A stretch of 64,000 nt of DNA from JBCBKL01 sp963922565 (GTDB lineage: Bacteria; Pseudomonadota; Alphaproteobacteria; Rhodobacterales; Rhodobacteraceae): NCBI GenBank assembly GCA_963922565.1, contig CAWUIQ010000014.1:20083-84082 (forward strand), given 5' to 3'. A model generated the notes under the pieces. It had not been told where the DNA came from. It did no database searches and saw nothing but the letters and a program-made list of their open reading frames with translations. This document shows, piece after piece, positions 33,625-42,282 of the stretch. The position numbers and the translations under genes are program-made. Position 1 is the first letter of the stretch. The number at the start of each line of letters is the position of its first letter.

Positions 33625-35865
33625 TCATTTATTCTGGCTCAGATAGTCCATCACCGACCGTCTGACGCACATCTCGCCGCGGTGCCGGGCATCGGCGATC
33701 ACCTTGCGGACTTCTTCGAGGTTCGAGCGGCGCAAGAGGCTCTTGACCGGTCCGATCGAGGCAGGGCGCATCGACAGCGTCCGCATTCCAATGGCGGCAA
33801 AGCACAGCGCCTCGACGGGTCGCCCCGCATCCTCGCCACAAAAGCTGAGCGGAGTGCCCGTCTCATTACACCGCTCGACGATCCGCTCGATGAAGCTGAG
33901 AAAGCTGACGTTCAGCGTGTCATAGCGGCGGCGCACTCGTTCGTTTTCACGGTCGGCCGCAAAGAAGAACTGCTTCAGATCGTTGCCACCGATCGAAAGA
34001 AAACCGACTTCCTCAAAGAACTTCTTGGGCGCAAAAGCCAGCGATGGCGTCTCAAGCATCGCGCCAACCTCAAGCGTTTCAGGCAGCACATGACCCAGCC
34101 GCGTTTCCCGCTCGATCGCTTTGTCCACCTCTGCACGGGCGCGTGTGTATTCCTCGTACTGCGCGACAAAGGGGAACATGACGGTCAGGGGGCGTCCGTT
34201 CGCGGCCCGGATCAGAGCCTGAAGCTGCATCCGCATCACGCCGGGCTTGTCCAGACCTACCCGGATGGCGCGCCAGCCGAGGGCCGGGTTAGGCTCGTCA
34301 TTGGGCTTCATGTACGGCAGAACCTTGTCCGACCCGATATCGAGCGTCCGAAAGACGACCCGCTTGCCCCCTGCCGCGTCGAGAACGCGGGCATAGAGCT
34401 GGGCCAGTTCGGTCCGCTTGGGCATCTGGTTGCGGACAAGAAACTGCAGCTCGGTCCGGAAAAGCCCCACGCCCTCGGCTCCGGAACTTTCAAGCGAGGG
34501 CAGATCTGCCATCAACCCAGCATTCATATGCAATGATATGACAGCGCCGCACCGTGTTTCAGCCGGCTTGTCGCGGATCGAGGCATAGCGTTCGAGTGCT
34601 GCCGCCTCCATCGCCATCTTGTCGCGAAAGGCCGCCACAACCGTGTCGTCAGGGCGCAAATGGACGATGCCCTGCTCGCCATCGACCATGACGTGATCGC
34701 CATTGAGCGCCTCGGTCGTGATGCGCTCGGCATGAACGATCAGCGGGATCGCAAGCGCGCGCGCCACGATGGCGGCATGGCTGCCGACCGACCCGGCTTC
34801 GAGGATGATACCCTTGAGGCTGCGGCCATAATCCAGCAACTCACCCGGCCCGATGTTGCGCGCGACCAGAACCGGATCAGACGGCATCTCGGCCCCGGTA
34901 TCCGCCCCCTGCCCCGTCAGGATGCGCAGCAACCGGTTCGACAGGTCATCAAGGTCGCTGAGCCGTTCGCGCAGATAATTGTCGGTTGCCTGCTCCATCC
35001 GCGAACGGGCAAGCGATTGTTCCTTTTCGACCGCAGCCTCGGCGGACAAGCCGCGGCTGATGTCCTCTTCCATCCGGCGCATCCAGCTGCGGGAATTGGC
35101 GAACATCCGGTAGGCTTCGAGCACCTGCATGTGCTCGGCATCCCCACCCGCAATCGACAGCATCTTATCGACGCCCACCCGCAATTCTTCGACCGCACAT
35201 TTCAGGCGCTCAAGTTCGCGGTTGGGATCGTCCGCGATCGGGTTGGTGACGACAACGCGTGGCTCGTGCAGCCAGATATGGCCCTCGCAAAGCCCCTCCT
35301 GGCCAACCGTGCCGCGTATCAATTCCGGCTGCGAATGCAGGGCCGTCAGGGCAGCGCCCTCACCGACGAAGGCACCAAGTTCGGTCATCTCGGCCAGAAC
35401 CATCGCCACGACCTCAAGCGCATAGACCGCGTCGGACGAGAATTCGCGCGCCGTCTTCGACTGCACCACGAGAACGCCCAAAACGTCACCGAGGCGCTGG
35501 ATCGGAATGCCCAGAAAGCTGGGGAACACCTCTTCGCCGGTTTCCGGCATAAACCGGAACCCCTTGGCCTGCGGAGCGTTGGCCGTGTTCACCACGCGGC
35601 GGCGACGGGCCACGCGACCAACCAGACCTTCGCCCAGACGCATGCGTGTCTTGTGAACGGCATCGGGGTTCAGACCCTCGGTGGCACACAGCTCCAGAGT
35701 CTCGGAATCGCGAAACAGGTAGATCGAACAGACATCGCTGCCGATGCTGTCGGCGATCAGATGCGTGATCTTGTCGAGCCGCGCCTGCCCCGGAGCGTCG
35801 GACGCCATGGCGTCGCGCAAGCGGCCCAGCAGCTTGCGGCTCTCAGTCTCTGTCTGCTCGGGCAT
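33625..35865 (-). CDS. ptsP: PTS-Ntr enzyme I (phosphoenolpyruvate-protein phosphotransferase)
   Basis: This 746-residue protein has a GAF domain (about 25-165), a PEP-utiliser N-domain, the mobile phosphohistidine domain (GSVGSHAAIVARAL, H363) and the PEP-binding TIM barrel (about 430-715) with EGVGLFRTELQFL and FLSIGGNDLKQFFFAADR. It transfers phosphate from PEP to NPr in the nitrogen-related PTS, which signals nitrogen/carbon status. The stop lies in a 7-bp stem-loop (33607-33627). In many alphaproteobacteria ptsP follows lysC; here a usp gene on the other strand separates them. Confidence 0.95.
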   Translation of the reverse strand: MPEQTETESRKLLGRLRDAMASDAPGQARLDKITHLIADSIGSDVCSIYLFRDSETLELCATEGLNPDAVHKTRMRLGEGLVGRVARRRRVVNTANAPQAKGFRFMPETGEEVFPSFLGIPIQRLGDVLGVLVVQSKTAREFSSDAVYALEVVAMVLAEMTELGAFVGEGAALTALHSQPELIRGTVGQEGLCEGHIWLHEPRVVVTNPIADDPNRELERLKCAVEELRVGVDKMLSIAGGDAEHMQVLEAYRMFANSRSWMRRMEEDISRGLSAEAAVEKEQSLARSRMEQATDNYLRERLSDLDDLSNRLLRILTGQGADTGAEMPSDPVLVARNIGPGELLDYGRSLKGIILEAGSVGSHAAIVARALAIPLIVHAERITTEALNGDHVMVDGEQGIVHLRPDDTVVAAFRDKMAMEAAALERYASIRDKPAETRCGAVISLHMNAGLMADLPSLESSGAEGVGLFRTELQFLVRNQMPKRTELAQLYARVLDAAGGKRVVFRTLDIGSDKVLPYMKPNDEPNPALGWRAIRVGLDKPGVMRMQLQALIRAANGRPLTVMFPFVAQYEEYTRARAEVDKAIERETRLGHVLPETLEVGAMLETPSLAFAPKKFFEEVGFLSIGGNDLKQFFFAADRENERVRRRYDTLNVSFLSFIERIVERCNETGTPLSFCGEDAGRPVEALCFAAIGMRTLSMRPASIGPVKSLLRRSNLEEVRKVIADARHRGEMCVRRSVMDYLSQNK

Positions 35866-36061
35866 GAGCCCAATTCTCCCTGACCGTCAAGTTGACAGCT
35901 TAGATCACAGCGGACTCACATTGAAAACGGGGTTTCCGCGCGGGATCAATAGAAAATACTCGTTATACGGGAGTTTTTTGAACCGCTGTCGGTAAAGTTG
36001 AGCGACTGAGGGGTAGCCGCCGTAAAGAGCGGCAGTGGCGGTGGTCATGGCCAAGCAACCC

Positions 36062-36075
36062 TTGATCGATATCAA
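36062..36075. promoter_or_regulatory. FNR/FnrL box upstream of usp
   Basis: TTGAT-CGAT-ATCAA matches the FNR consensus TTGAT-N4-ATCAA perfectly. It is 51 bp before the usp start codon, compatible with class II activation under low oxygen. Confidence 0.85.
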
Positions 36076-36126
36076 TGATTTCATTGAAGCGACCCTTAGT
36101 CTTTGGATTGCTAAGGGAGAAAGCCG

Positions 36127-36543
36127 ATGTATTCGAAAATCCTTGTCCCGGTCGATCTGGAGCATGCAGACAAGCTTGGCAAAGCACTGTCAGTCGCGGC
36201 CCAGACGGCGAAGGAAAACGACGCCAAGGTCATCTATGTCGATGTGGTTGATGCCGTGCCCACAACCTCACCGATCACCGAGGGTGAACGCATGGCGGAT
36301 CGCCTGAGATTGTTCGCCGCTGACCAGGCCAAGGCGCATGGCATTGAGATCATGGATCAAATTGCATTGCGCAGCGACTTCAGCCTGAACGTGGGCGCCG
36401 ACATCATAAAGGCTGCCAAGGACGCCGACTGCGACCTGATCGTCATGGCAAGCCATGTGCCGGGCATAAAGGATCACTTTTTGTCCTCGAACGCGGGCTA
36501 TGTCGCGTCCCATGCGCCGATATCCGTGCACGTGGTTCGCTAA
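36127..36543 (+). CDS. Universal stress protein (UspA family)
   Basis: This 138-residue single Usp domain starts MYSKILVPVDLEHADK. Its C-terminal nucleotide-binding-like motif is degenerate: CDLIVMASHVPGIKDHFLSSNAGYVASHAPISVHVVR replaces the usual G-x2-G-x9-G(S/T) pattern with glycines partly lost, so ATP binding is uncertain. GGAGA precedes the start. A perfect FNR box upstream implies oxygen-responsive expression, as seen for Usp genes in Rhodobacter relatives. Confidence 0.88.
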   Translation: MYSKILVPVDLEHADKLGKALSVAAQTAKENDAKVIYVDVVDAVPTTSPITEGERMADRLRLFAADQAKAHGIEIMDQIALRSDFSLNVGADIIKAAKDADCDLIVMASHVPGIKDHFLSSNAGYVASHAPISVHVVR

Positions 36544-36597
36544 TTCTCACCGCCGCGATTGCCCGAACGGCCTTTCCTGCCGACAAACAGGCGTCTT

Positions 36598-37836
36598 TCA
36601 GGCCACCTTGTCCAAGCCGAACGCATCGTGCAGGGCCTGAACCGCCAGTTCCATATACTTGCGGTCGATCAGGACGCTGACCTTGATCTCGGACGTGGTG
36701 ATCACCTTGATGTTGATGCCCTCGTCCCGCAGCGTGGCGAACATCTTGGATGCGACACCCGCGTGGCTGCGCATGCCGATCCCGACGATCGACACCTTGG
36801 CCACATCGGTATCGGCGACGAGGTCGTGAAAGTTGATCTCGCCCCGTTCCTTGGCTTCGGTCATCGCCTTTTCAGCCCGGGTCACCTGATCGACGGGGCA
36901 GGAAAAGGTCATGTCGGTCCGGCCTTCTTCGGCGATGTTCTGGACGATCATGTCGACATTAACGCCGGCATCCGCCAAGGGGCCAAAGATCGCCGCGGCG
37001 ATCCCCGGACGGTCCGCCACGGAAACGAGGGTCATCTTGGCTTCGTCCCGGCTATAGGCCACACCGGCCACGACATTGCTTTCCACGATATCCTCCTCGG
37101 CACAAACCAGCGTGCCCGCATTGTCCGATTGTTCTCCGAAGCTCGATAAGACCCGCAGGCGCACATTGTAGCGCATGGCCAGCTCGACCGAACGGGTCTG
37201 CAGCACCTTGGCACCGAGGCTGGCGAGTTCCAGCATCTCTTCGAAAGCGATTTTTTCCAGCTTGCGGGCCTTGTCGCTGACGCGCGGATCGGTCGTATAG
37301 ACGCCATCGACATCCGTATAGATGTCACACCGCTCCGCACCAAAGGCGGCAGCAAAGGCGACCGCCGTGGTGTCGCTGCCGCCCCGGCCCAGCGTCGTGA
37401 TCCGGCCCTCGGGGCTGATACCCTGAAAGCCCGCGACCACGGCAACCCGCATCCCCTCGCCAAACTTGGCATTGATGTTGTCGGTCGGGATCTCTTCGAT
37501 CCGGGCGGCACTGTGGGCGCTGGTCGTTTTGAGAGGCACTTGCCAGCCCTGCCAGGACCGGGCGGGCACATCCATTTCCTGCAACGTGAGGGCCATCAGG
37601 CCCGCCGTCACGTTCTCGCCCGACGACACGACCGCATCGTATTCGCGGGCATCAAACAACGGTGAGGTTTCGTTGACCCAGCCGACCAGTTCGTTTGTCT
37701 TGCCCGACATCGCGCTGACGATAACGATCACGTCATAGCCATTGGCCACCTCGACACCGACGCGCTTGGCCGCACGCTTGATGCGATCGAGGGTGGCGAC
37801 GGACGTGCCTCCGAATTTCATCACCAAGACTGGCAT
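36598..37836 (-). CDS. lysC: Aspartate kinase
   Basis: This 412-residue monofunctional aspartokinase makes aspartyl-phosphate for the Lys/Thr/Met and diaminopimelate pathways. The catalytic domain opens MPVLVMKFGGTSVA; GGSDTTAVAFAAAF and TDVDGVYTTDPR are nucleotide and aspartate motifs. Two ACT domains at about 265-412 (SVADRPGIAAAIFGPLADAGVNVDMI and the repeat with GVASKMFATLRDEGINI) form the allosteric site. The second of two adjacent ATGs is preferred because GGGG lies 5 bases upstream. Confidence 0.95.
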   Translation of the reverse strand: MPVLVMKFGGTSVATLDRIKRAAKRVGVEVANGYDVIVIVSAMSGKTNELVGWVNETSPLFDAREYDAVVSSGENVTAGLMALTLQEMDVPARSWQGWQVPLKTTSAHSAARIEEIPTDNINAKFGEGMRVAVVAGFQGISPEGRITTLGRGGSDTTAVAFAAAFGAERCDIYTDVDGVYTTDPRVSDKARKLEKIAFEEMLELASLGAKVLQTRSVELAMRYNVRLRVLSSFGEQSDNAGTLVCAEEDIVESNVVAGVAYSRDEAKMTLVSVADRPGIAAAIFGPLADAGVNVDMIVQNIAEEGRTDMTFSCPVDQVTRAEKAMTEAKERGEINFHDLVADTDVAKVSIVGIGMRSHAGVASKMFATLRDEGINIKVITTSEIKVSVLIDRKYMELAVQALHDAFGLDKVA

Positions 37837-37936
37837 CATGACCCCACGCGAAAATTCCGGCGGGTCTTACGCGGGCATGACGCCATGCGCAAGCGGTGCG
37901 GACCGTTAAGAGCGGATTAAGGGACCCAGTCGGCGA

Positions 37937-38581
37937 TCAATAGGGGTGGGCGCGTCCATCCCAGGTTTCAAAGCAACCCGTGGTGGCAACACTGAGGTGG
38001 TCGAAACGTTCCACCAACCCGTCGGCGGCTTCGTCAACCGAGATCTGGGCGCTGGATCCACCCATATCGGTTCGGACCCAGCCGGGGTGGTAGATGCCAA
38101 CGGCAATCCCGTCGCTGCGCAGATCGGAGGCAAGGTTGCGACCCAGGTTCAGCGCCGCGGCCTTGGAAGAGCGGTAGATGTAACTGCCACCGGGCGCCCG
38201 TTCATGCGACGCCATCTGGGATGAGATGATCGCGATCTTGGCCCTGTCTGCCGCGCGTAGATTAGGCAACAGGGCCTGAACGGTTAGAAAGACACCGGTC
38301 ACATTGGCAGCGAATGTCTGCGCCCACATCTCCGGCAGGTAGTCGGTTTCAAGGGCCTGACCCTTATCGAGATAGACACCGGCATTGCAGATCAGCAGAC
38401 CGACCGGCGCCCCGTCGAGGCGGGCAGCCAGCGCCCTGTGATCATCGGGGTTGGTGACGTCTAAGGTATAGCCCGTCGATCCATCGCGCGATGTCCCGAC
38501 AACCGAATGGCCCGCCACCGCATAGCGATCAGCCAAGGCGGCACCGATGCCACGGTTGGCCCCGGTGATGACGACATGCAT
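37937..38581 (-). CDS. Short-chain dehydrogenase/reductase
   Basis: This 214-residue SDR has cofactor motif TGANRGIG (residues 6-13) and CNAGVY. The catalytic Tyr-x3-Lys lies in YIYRSSKAA, followed by YHPGWVRTDMGG. It resembles the C-factor/sniffer-like group of small SDRs of unknown substrate. It lies 5 bp after the DUF1178 gene and is probably co-transcribed with it. Confidence 0.88.
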   Translation of the reverse strand: MHVVITGANRGIGAALADRYAVAGHSVVGTSRDGSTGYTLDVTNPDDHRALAARLDGAPVGLLICNAGVYLDKGQALETDYLPEMWAQTFAANVTGVFLTVQALLPNLRAADRAKIAIISSQMASHERAPGGSYIYRSSKAAALNLGRNLASDLRSDGIAVGIYHPGWVRTDMGGSSAQISVDEAADGLVERFDHLSVATTGCFETWDGRAHPY

Positions 38582-38586
38582 CGGGG

Positions 38587-39006
38587 TCAGTTGGCCTTGC
38601 GGTTCGGCAGGAAGGGCAGCGGCGCGACCGGAATGCCGTCCTCGATCAGGGCCTTGGCCTCTTCCGGTTTGGCCTCGCCCCAGATCGAACGCTCGGGCGC
38701 GCCATCTTCGTGCATGGCTCGTGCCTCCTTGGCGAACGAACCGCCAACATAGGTCGCGTTCTCTTCGACCTGCTTGCGCATGGCCGCAAGCTGCGCTTCG
38801 GTCTGGTTTTGCGGTTTGCTGAGGGGGCGGGCCTTGTCACGTGCCGCGGTCACACGCGGTGCCATGATGGCCTTTTCGACCGAGGTCGAACCACATACGG
38901 CGCAGGTCACATGACCAGCCGCCTTGAGGCTTTCATAGGCCGACGCGGACTGGAACCAGCTTTCAAAGCTGTGCTCGGCCTCACATTTCAACGTATACCG
39001 GATCAT
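38587..39006 (-). CDS. DUF1178 family protein
   Basis: This 139-residue protein starts MIRYTLKCEAEHSFESWF and holds a C-x-x-C pair (HVTCAVCGSTSVEKAIMAP) that, with C8 and H12, likely forms a zinc ribbon. A charged middle and a conserved ERSIWGEAKPEEAKALIEDGIPVAPLP tail follow. This pattern is the DUF1178 family, widespread in alphaproteobacteria and without known function. It lies between a NUDIX gene upstream (63 bp gap) and an SDR gene. Confidence 0.88.
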   Translation of the reverse strand: MIRYTLKCEAEHSFESWFQSASAYESLKAAGHVTCAVCGSTSVEKAIMAPRVTAARDKARPLSKPQNQTEAQLAAMRKQVEENATYVGGSFAKEARAMHEDGAPERSIWGEAKPEEAKALIEDGIPVAPLPFLPNRKAN

Positions 39007-39069
39007 TGGCTACCCTAAATCAAGCTGACCGATGAAATAACGATTGATCGGGTAAGGTCAATGCGCTCT

Positions 39070-39570
39070 TCAGCGCAGGGCTTTGGGGTCGAACTCACGC
39101 AGGATCCGGGCGAGTTCGGGCTCGTCCACCATGGCCGCCGCCTTTTTCCGCGACACCCATTTGCGCTTGCGCTCGGTGCGTTCGGGATAGTCCTTCGCCA
39201 TTTCTTTGACCTTAACGGCATAGACCATGGCGACGCAGGGCAGACCGGCATCCTTTCCCAGCAACTTGACGTAGGAATAGATCCCGACCGGGTGTGGATT
39301 GACGCGGCCAACAGCGCCCGCCTCTTCCCAGGCTTCATGCAGCGCGGATTCCGATGGCGATTTACCACGCACGGGCCAGCCTTTGGGCACAATCCAGCGC
39401 CGCGTGCGGCGTGACGTGACCAATAGAATCTGGACACGGCTTGCCTTCATCCGGTAGCAGACCGCCGCAAATTGGGTGCGGACATCGGTCTTCCTGGCCC
39501 CACGCAAACCCATGGGCATTTGTTTCGGTAGCGGTGCAGTCACAGCTTCGGTTCTCTTCTGCTCGTTCAT
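39070..39570 (-). CDS. NUDIX hydrolase, diphosphoinositol-phosphatase-like
   Basis: This 166-residue NUDIX protein carries its box in KGWPVRGKSPSESALHEAWEEAGAVG. The usual Arg of the REUxEE motif is His here, as in DIPP-like members; the EE metal ligands are present. WIVPKGWP is typical of that subgroup. Substrate unknown; probably a cytoplasmic house-cleaning phosphohydrolase. It is divergent from modA with 144 bp between. Confidence 0.88.
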   Translation of the reverse strand: MNEQKRTEAVTAPLPKQMPMGLRGARKTDVRTQFAAVCYRMKASRVQILLVTSRRTRRWIVPKGWPVRGKSPSESALHEAWEEAGAVGRVNPHPVGIYSYVKLLGKDAGLPCVAMVYAVKVKEMAKDYPERTERKRKWVSRKKAAAMVDEPELARILREFDPKALR

Positions 39571-39714
39571 TCAACCATAGCGGAAATATGGGCCAGCGAA
39601 AAGCTAAAGCATTAATATTGGGTGACTTACCCTTGTTTTCATGGGTTATTCCGCCACACCAGCGCCACGAATTACCGCTTGCATAGGGTCGGGACGACGC
39701 GGATATTTGCCCCG

Positions 39715-40458
39715 ATGAAAAGAGTATTCGGGATCAAAGCCCTGGCCGTTCTGGTGGCCATCGCAACCGCGATGCCAGCCCAGGCGCGCGATACGATCAC
39801 CATTTTTGCCGCTGCCAGCCTGCGCGGCGCGCTCGATGAAGCCGCGGACATGTCGGTTGATGCTGTAGAGATCAGTTTTGGCGGGTCGGGCACCATTGCC
39901 CGGCAGGTCGCCCTGGGTGCTCCTGCCGATGTCGTTATCCTGGCCCACCCCCGCTGGATGAACTGGCTTGAAGAGCAGAATGCGCTGATGCCGGAAACAC
40001 GGCGCGACATGCTCTCGAATGAGATTGTTATGATCGGACCAGATACCGCGGACGATCTGGGGCCCGGCACACAGGCCATCGCTGAGCGCCTTGGCGACAG
40101 TCGCCTTGCCATGGGCCAGCGCGACGCCGTGCCCGCCGGTATCTATGGCAAGGAATGGCTCGAACATCTGGGTCTGTGGGATGAGATCGAGCCCCGCCTG
40201 GCCGAAACGGAAAACGTACGGCTTGCACTGGCGCTGGTGGCGCGGGGTGAGGCGCCGCTTGGTATCGTCTACGCGTCCGACGCCGCCGCCGAACCCAAGG
40301 TGCGGGTTCTGCTGCGGGCTGAGACGGGCAGCCACAGCGCGATCGTTTACCCCGCCGCTGCCGTCACCGATGAGGGCGCGGCGCTGCTCGATGATCTGAT
40401 GAATGCCGATACCGCCCGCATTTTTGCCAAGCACGGGTTCGTCCCGCTGTTTCCATGA
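39715..40458 (+). CDS. modA: Molybdate-binding periplasmic protein
   Basis: This 247-residue protein has a Sec signal peptide (MKRVFGIKALAVLVAIATAMPAQA). The mature protein begins DTITIFAAASLRGALDEAA, the ModA oxyanion-binding strand, followed by FGGSGTIARQVALGAPADVVILAHPRWMNWL. It binds molybdate (and probably tungstate). The ATG at 39715 is chosen as it begins the signal peptide. It overlaps modB by 4 bases. Confidence 0.93.
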   Translation: MKRVFGIKALAVLVAIATAMPAQARDTITIFAAASLRGALDEAADMSVDAVEISFGGSGTIARQVALGAPADVVILAHPRWMNWLEEQNALMPETRRDMLSNEIVMIGPDTADDLGPGTQAIAERLGDSRLAMGQRDAVPAGIYGKEWLEHLGLWDEIEPRLAETENVRLALALVARGEAPLGIVYASDAAAEPKVRVLLRAETGSHSAIVYPAAAVTDEGAALLDDLMNADTARIFAKHGFVPLFP

Positions 40459-41147
40459 TGCTTGATGCCGCCGGTTGGGAAGCGCTGCGGCTTTCCCTGC
40501 TTGTCGGGACAACGGCCACCATATTGGGGTTGCCGCTGGCACTTTGGGTCGCCTGGCTGCTGGCCCGCAAGACATTCCCGGGCAAATGGATCCTGAACGC
40601 CGCCGTCCACCTGCCGCTGGTGCTGCCCCCGGTCGTGACCGGATACCTTTTGCTGATCGCGTTCGGTCGGCAGGGGCCCGTGGGCCGGTTTCTCGAAGAA
40701 GCCTTTGGCCTGATCCTCGCCTTCCGCTGGACGGGGGCGGCGCTTGCAGCCCTCGTGATGGGCTTTCCGCTCATGGTGCGCGCCATGCGGCTGGCGATCG
40801 AGGCGGTCGATCCGCGACTGGAAGAGGCCGCCGCCACATTGGGCGCGCCGCGCTATGCCGTTTTTGCCACCGTGACCCTGCCCCTGATCGTGCCGGGCAT
40901 CCTCGCCGGTGCCGTAATGGGCTTTGCCAAGGCCATCGGCGAATTCGGAGCGACGATCACCTTTGTCGCCAACATACCCGGTCAGACACAAACGCTGCCC
41001 TCGGCCATATACAGCCTGCTGCAGGTCCCGGGCGGCGAAGACGCGGCGATCCGGCTTGTCCTCTGGGCCTGCGTCCTTGCCATTGGGGCGGTCATTGTCT
41101 CGGAATGGCTGGCCCGCCGGGTGGCATCACGGATCGCTGGCGCATGA
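40455..41147 (+). CDS. modB: Molybdate ABC transporter permease
   Basis: This 230-residue permease has five membrane segments and the conserved EEAAATLGAPRYAVFATVTLPLIVPGI and AKAIGEFGATITFVANIPGQTQTLP motifs of ModB. It overlaps modA by 4 bases and modC by 4 bases (ATGA). Confidence 0.94.
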   Translation: MMLDAAGWEALRLSLLVGTTATILGLPLALWVAWLLARKTFPGKWILNAAVHLPLVLPPVVTGYLLLIAFGRQGPVGRFLEEAFGLILAFRWTGAALAALVMGFPLMVRAMRLAIEAVDPRLEEAAATLGAPRYAVFATVTLPLIVPGILAGAVMGFAKAIGEFGATITFVANIPGQTQTLPSAIYSLLQVPGGEDAAIRLVLWACVLAIGAVIVSEWLARRVASRIAGA

Positions 41148-42229
41148 GCCTTGAGGTCGATATCGCGCACCGCTTTTCGGGCTTCTCCCTCGAGGCGAGG
41201 TTCCAGGCGGGGCCGGGCGTGACCGCGTTGTTTGGTCGGTCCGGTGCGGGCAAGACAACGGTTGTGAATGCCGTCGCGGGTTTGCTGAGCCCCCAGAAGG
41301 GCCGGATCGCGATTGACGGTGACCTGGTGCTCGACACAGGCCGCGGCATCAACCTGCCGGTCCATCGCCGGGGCCTTGGTTACGTCTTTCAGGACGCCCG
41401 GCTGTTCCCACATCTCACCGCCCGGCAGAACCTGCACTACGGGGCGCGCTTTGCCCGAGGTGTTACCCGTATCAGCGAAGATGAGGTCATCGACCTTCTG
41501 GGCATCGAGGACCTGCTTGACCGCCGACCAGCGCGTCTGTCCGGCGGTGAACGGCAGCGGGTCGCGATTGGCCGCGCCCTTCTAGCCCAGCCGCGAATGC
41601 TGCTGATGGACGAACCGCTTGCCGCACTCGACGCGCCGCGCAAGCAGGACATCCTGCCCTATCTCGAACGGCTGAAGTCAGAGGCCCGGATCCCCATCCT
41701 CTATGTCAGCCACGCGCTTGATGAGATCGCCCGGCTCGCCGACACGATGGTTCTGCTGCAGAACGGAGCAGTTGCCGCGACCGGGCCGCTTTTCGACATC
41801 ATGGCCGACCCCGAGGCGATGCCGCTTTTGGGCGCGCGCGAAGCCGGTGCGGTGATCGAGGTGCGGGTGGTCGAAACCGATGATGGCGGGCTCAGCACAC
41901 TGCAGGCGGCGGCGGGCCGGATCGAACTGCCCGGCGTCACCGCACCGCCTGGAACCGAGCTGCGTCTGAGGATCCTTGCGCAGGACATTATCCTGTCAAA
42001 GACCCGGCCCGAGGGGTTGGTTGGCGTCAACATCCTGCCCGTGACGATCAAGGCGGTCCACCCCGGCGGTGGACCCGGCGCGGCCATCCTGCTTGATGCA
42101 GCAGGCGACCGGTTACTGGCACGCGTGACCGCCCGCACACTCGAAACGCTCGATCTGATACCCGGTCAGCCCTGCTTTGCCGTCCTCAAGGCCATGGCAA
42201 TCGCACCGGGGGCCGTTGGGCGCGCCTGA
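41144..42229 (+). CDS. modC: Molybdate ABC transporter ATP-binding protein
   Basis: This 361-residue ATPase has Walker A GRSGAGKTT, RGLGYVFQDARLFPHLTARQNL, signature LSGGERQRVAIGRAL, Walker B MLLMDEPLAALDAPRK and switch YVSHALDEIARLAD. A C-terminal Mop/TOBE molybdate-binding domain occupies about 290-361 (GVNILPVTIKAVHPGG...). The ATG at 41144 overlaps the modB stop; a much longer open frame upstream is a shadow of modB. Confidence 0.94.
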   Translation: MSLEVDIAHRFSGFSLEARFQAGPGVTALFGRSGAGKTTVVNAVAGLLSPQKGRIAIDGDLVLDTGRGINLPVHRRGLGYVFQDARLFPHLTARQNLHYGARFARGVTRISEDEVIDLLGIEDLLDRRPARLSGGERQRVAIGRALLAQPRMLLMDEPLAALDAPRKQDILPYLERLKSEARIPILYVSHALDEIARLADTMVLLQNGAVAATGPLFDIMADPEAMPLLGAREAGAVIEVRVVETDDGGLSTLQAAAGRIELPGVTAPPGTELRLRILAQDIILSKTRPEGLVGVNILPVTIKAVHPGGGPGAAILLDAAGDRLLARVTARTLETLDLIPGQPCFAVLKAMAIAPGAVGRA

Positions 42230-42282
42230 AACGGTTGATCTGCCTCAATCCGCCCTGCATCACGCGCCACTAGGGTGCGCGT

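Noticed and set aside
33607..33627. Stem-loop at the ptsP stop considered as a terminator
   Set aside because: TGACCCC/GGGGTCA is a real 7-bp stem, but on the minus strand it is followed by A residues rather than a T-tract, so I list it only as a note in the ptsP entry.
39571..39714. ModE-type or Mo-box site before modA
   Set aside because: I looked for a TATATA-type inverted repeat and found only weak AT-rich words; not enough to claim a site.
40475..42229. A 584-codon open frame spanning modB and modC
   Set aside because: Its first 223 codons are an out-of-frame shadow of modB; ModC starts at the ATG at 41144, overlapping the modB stop.
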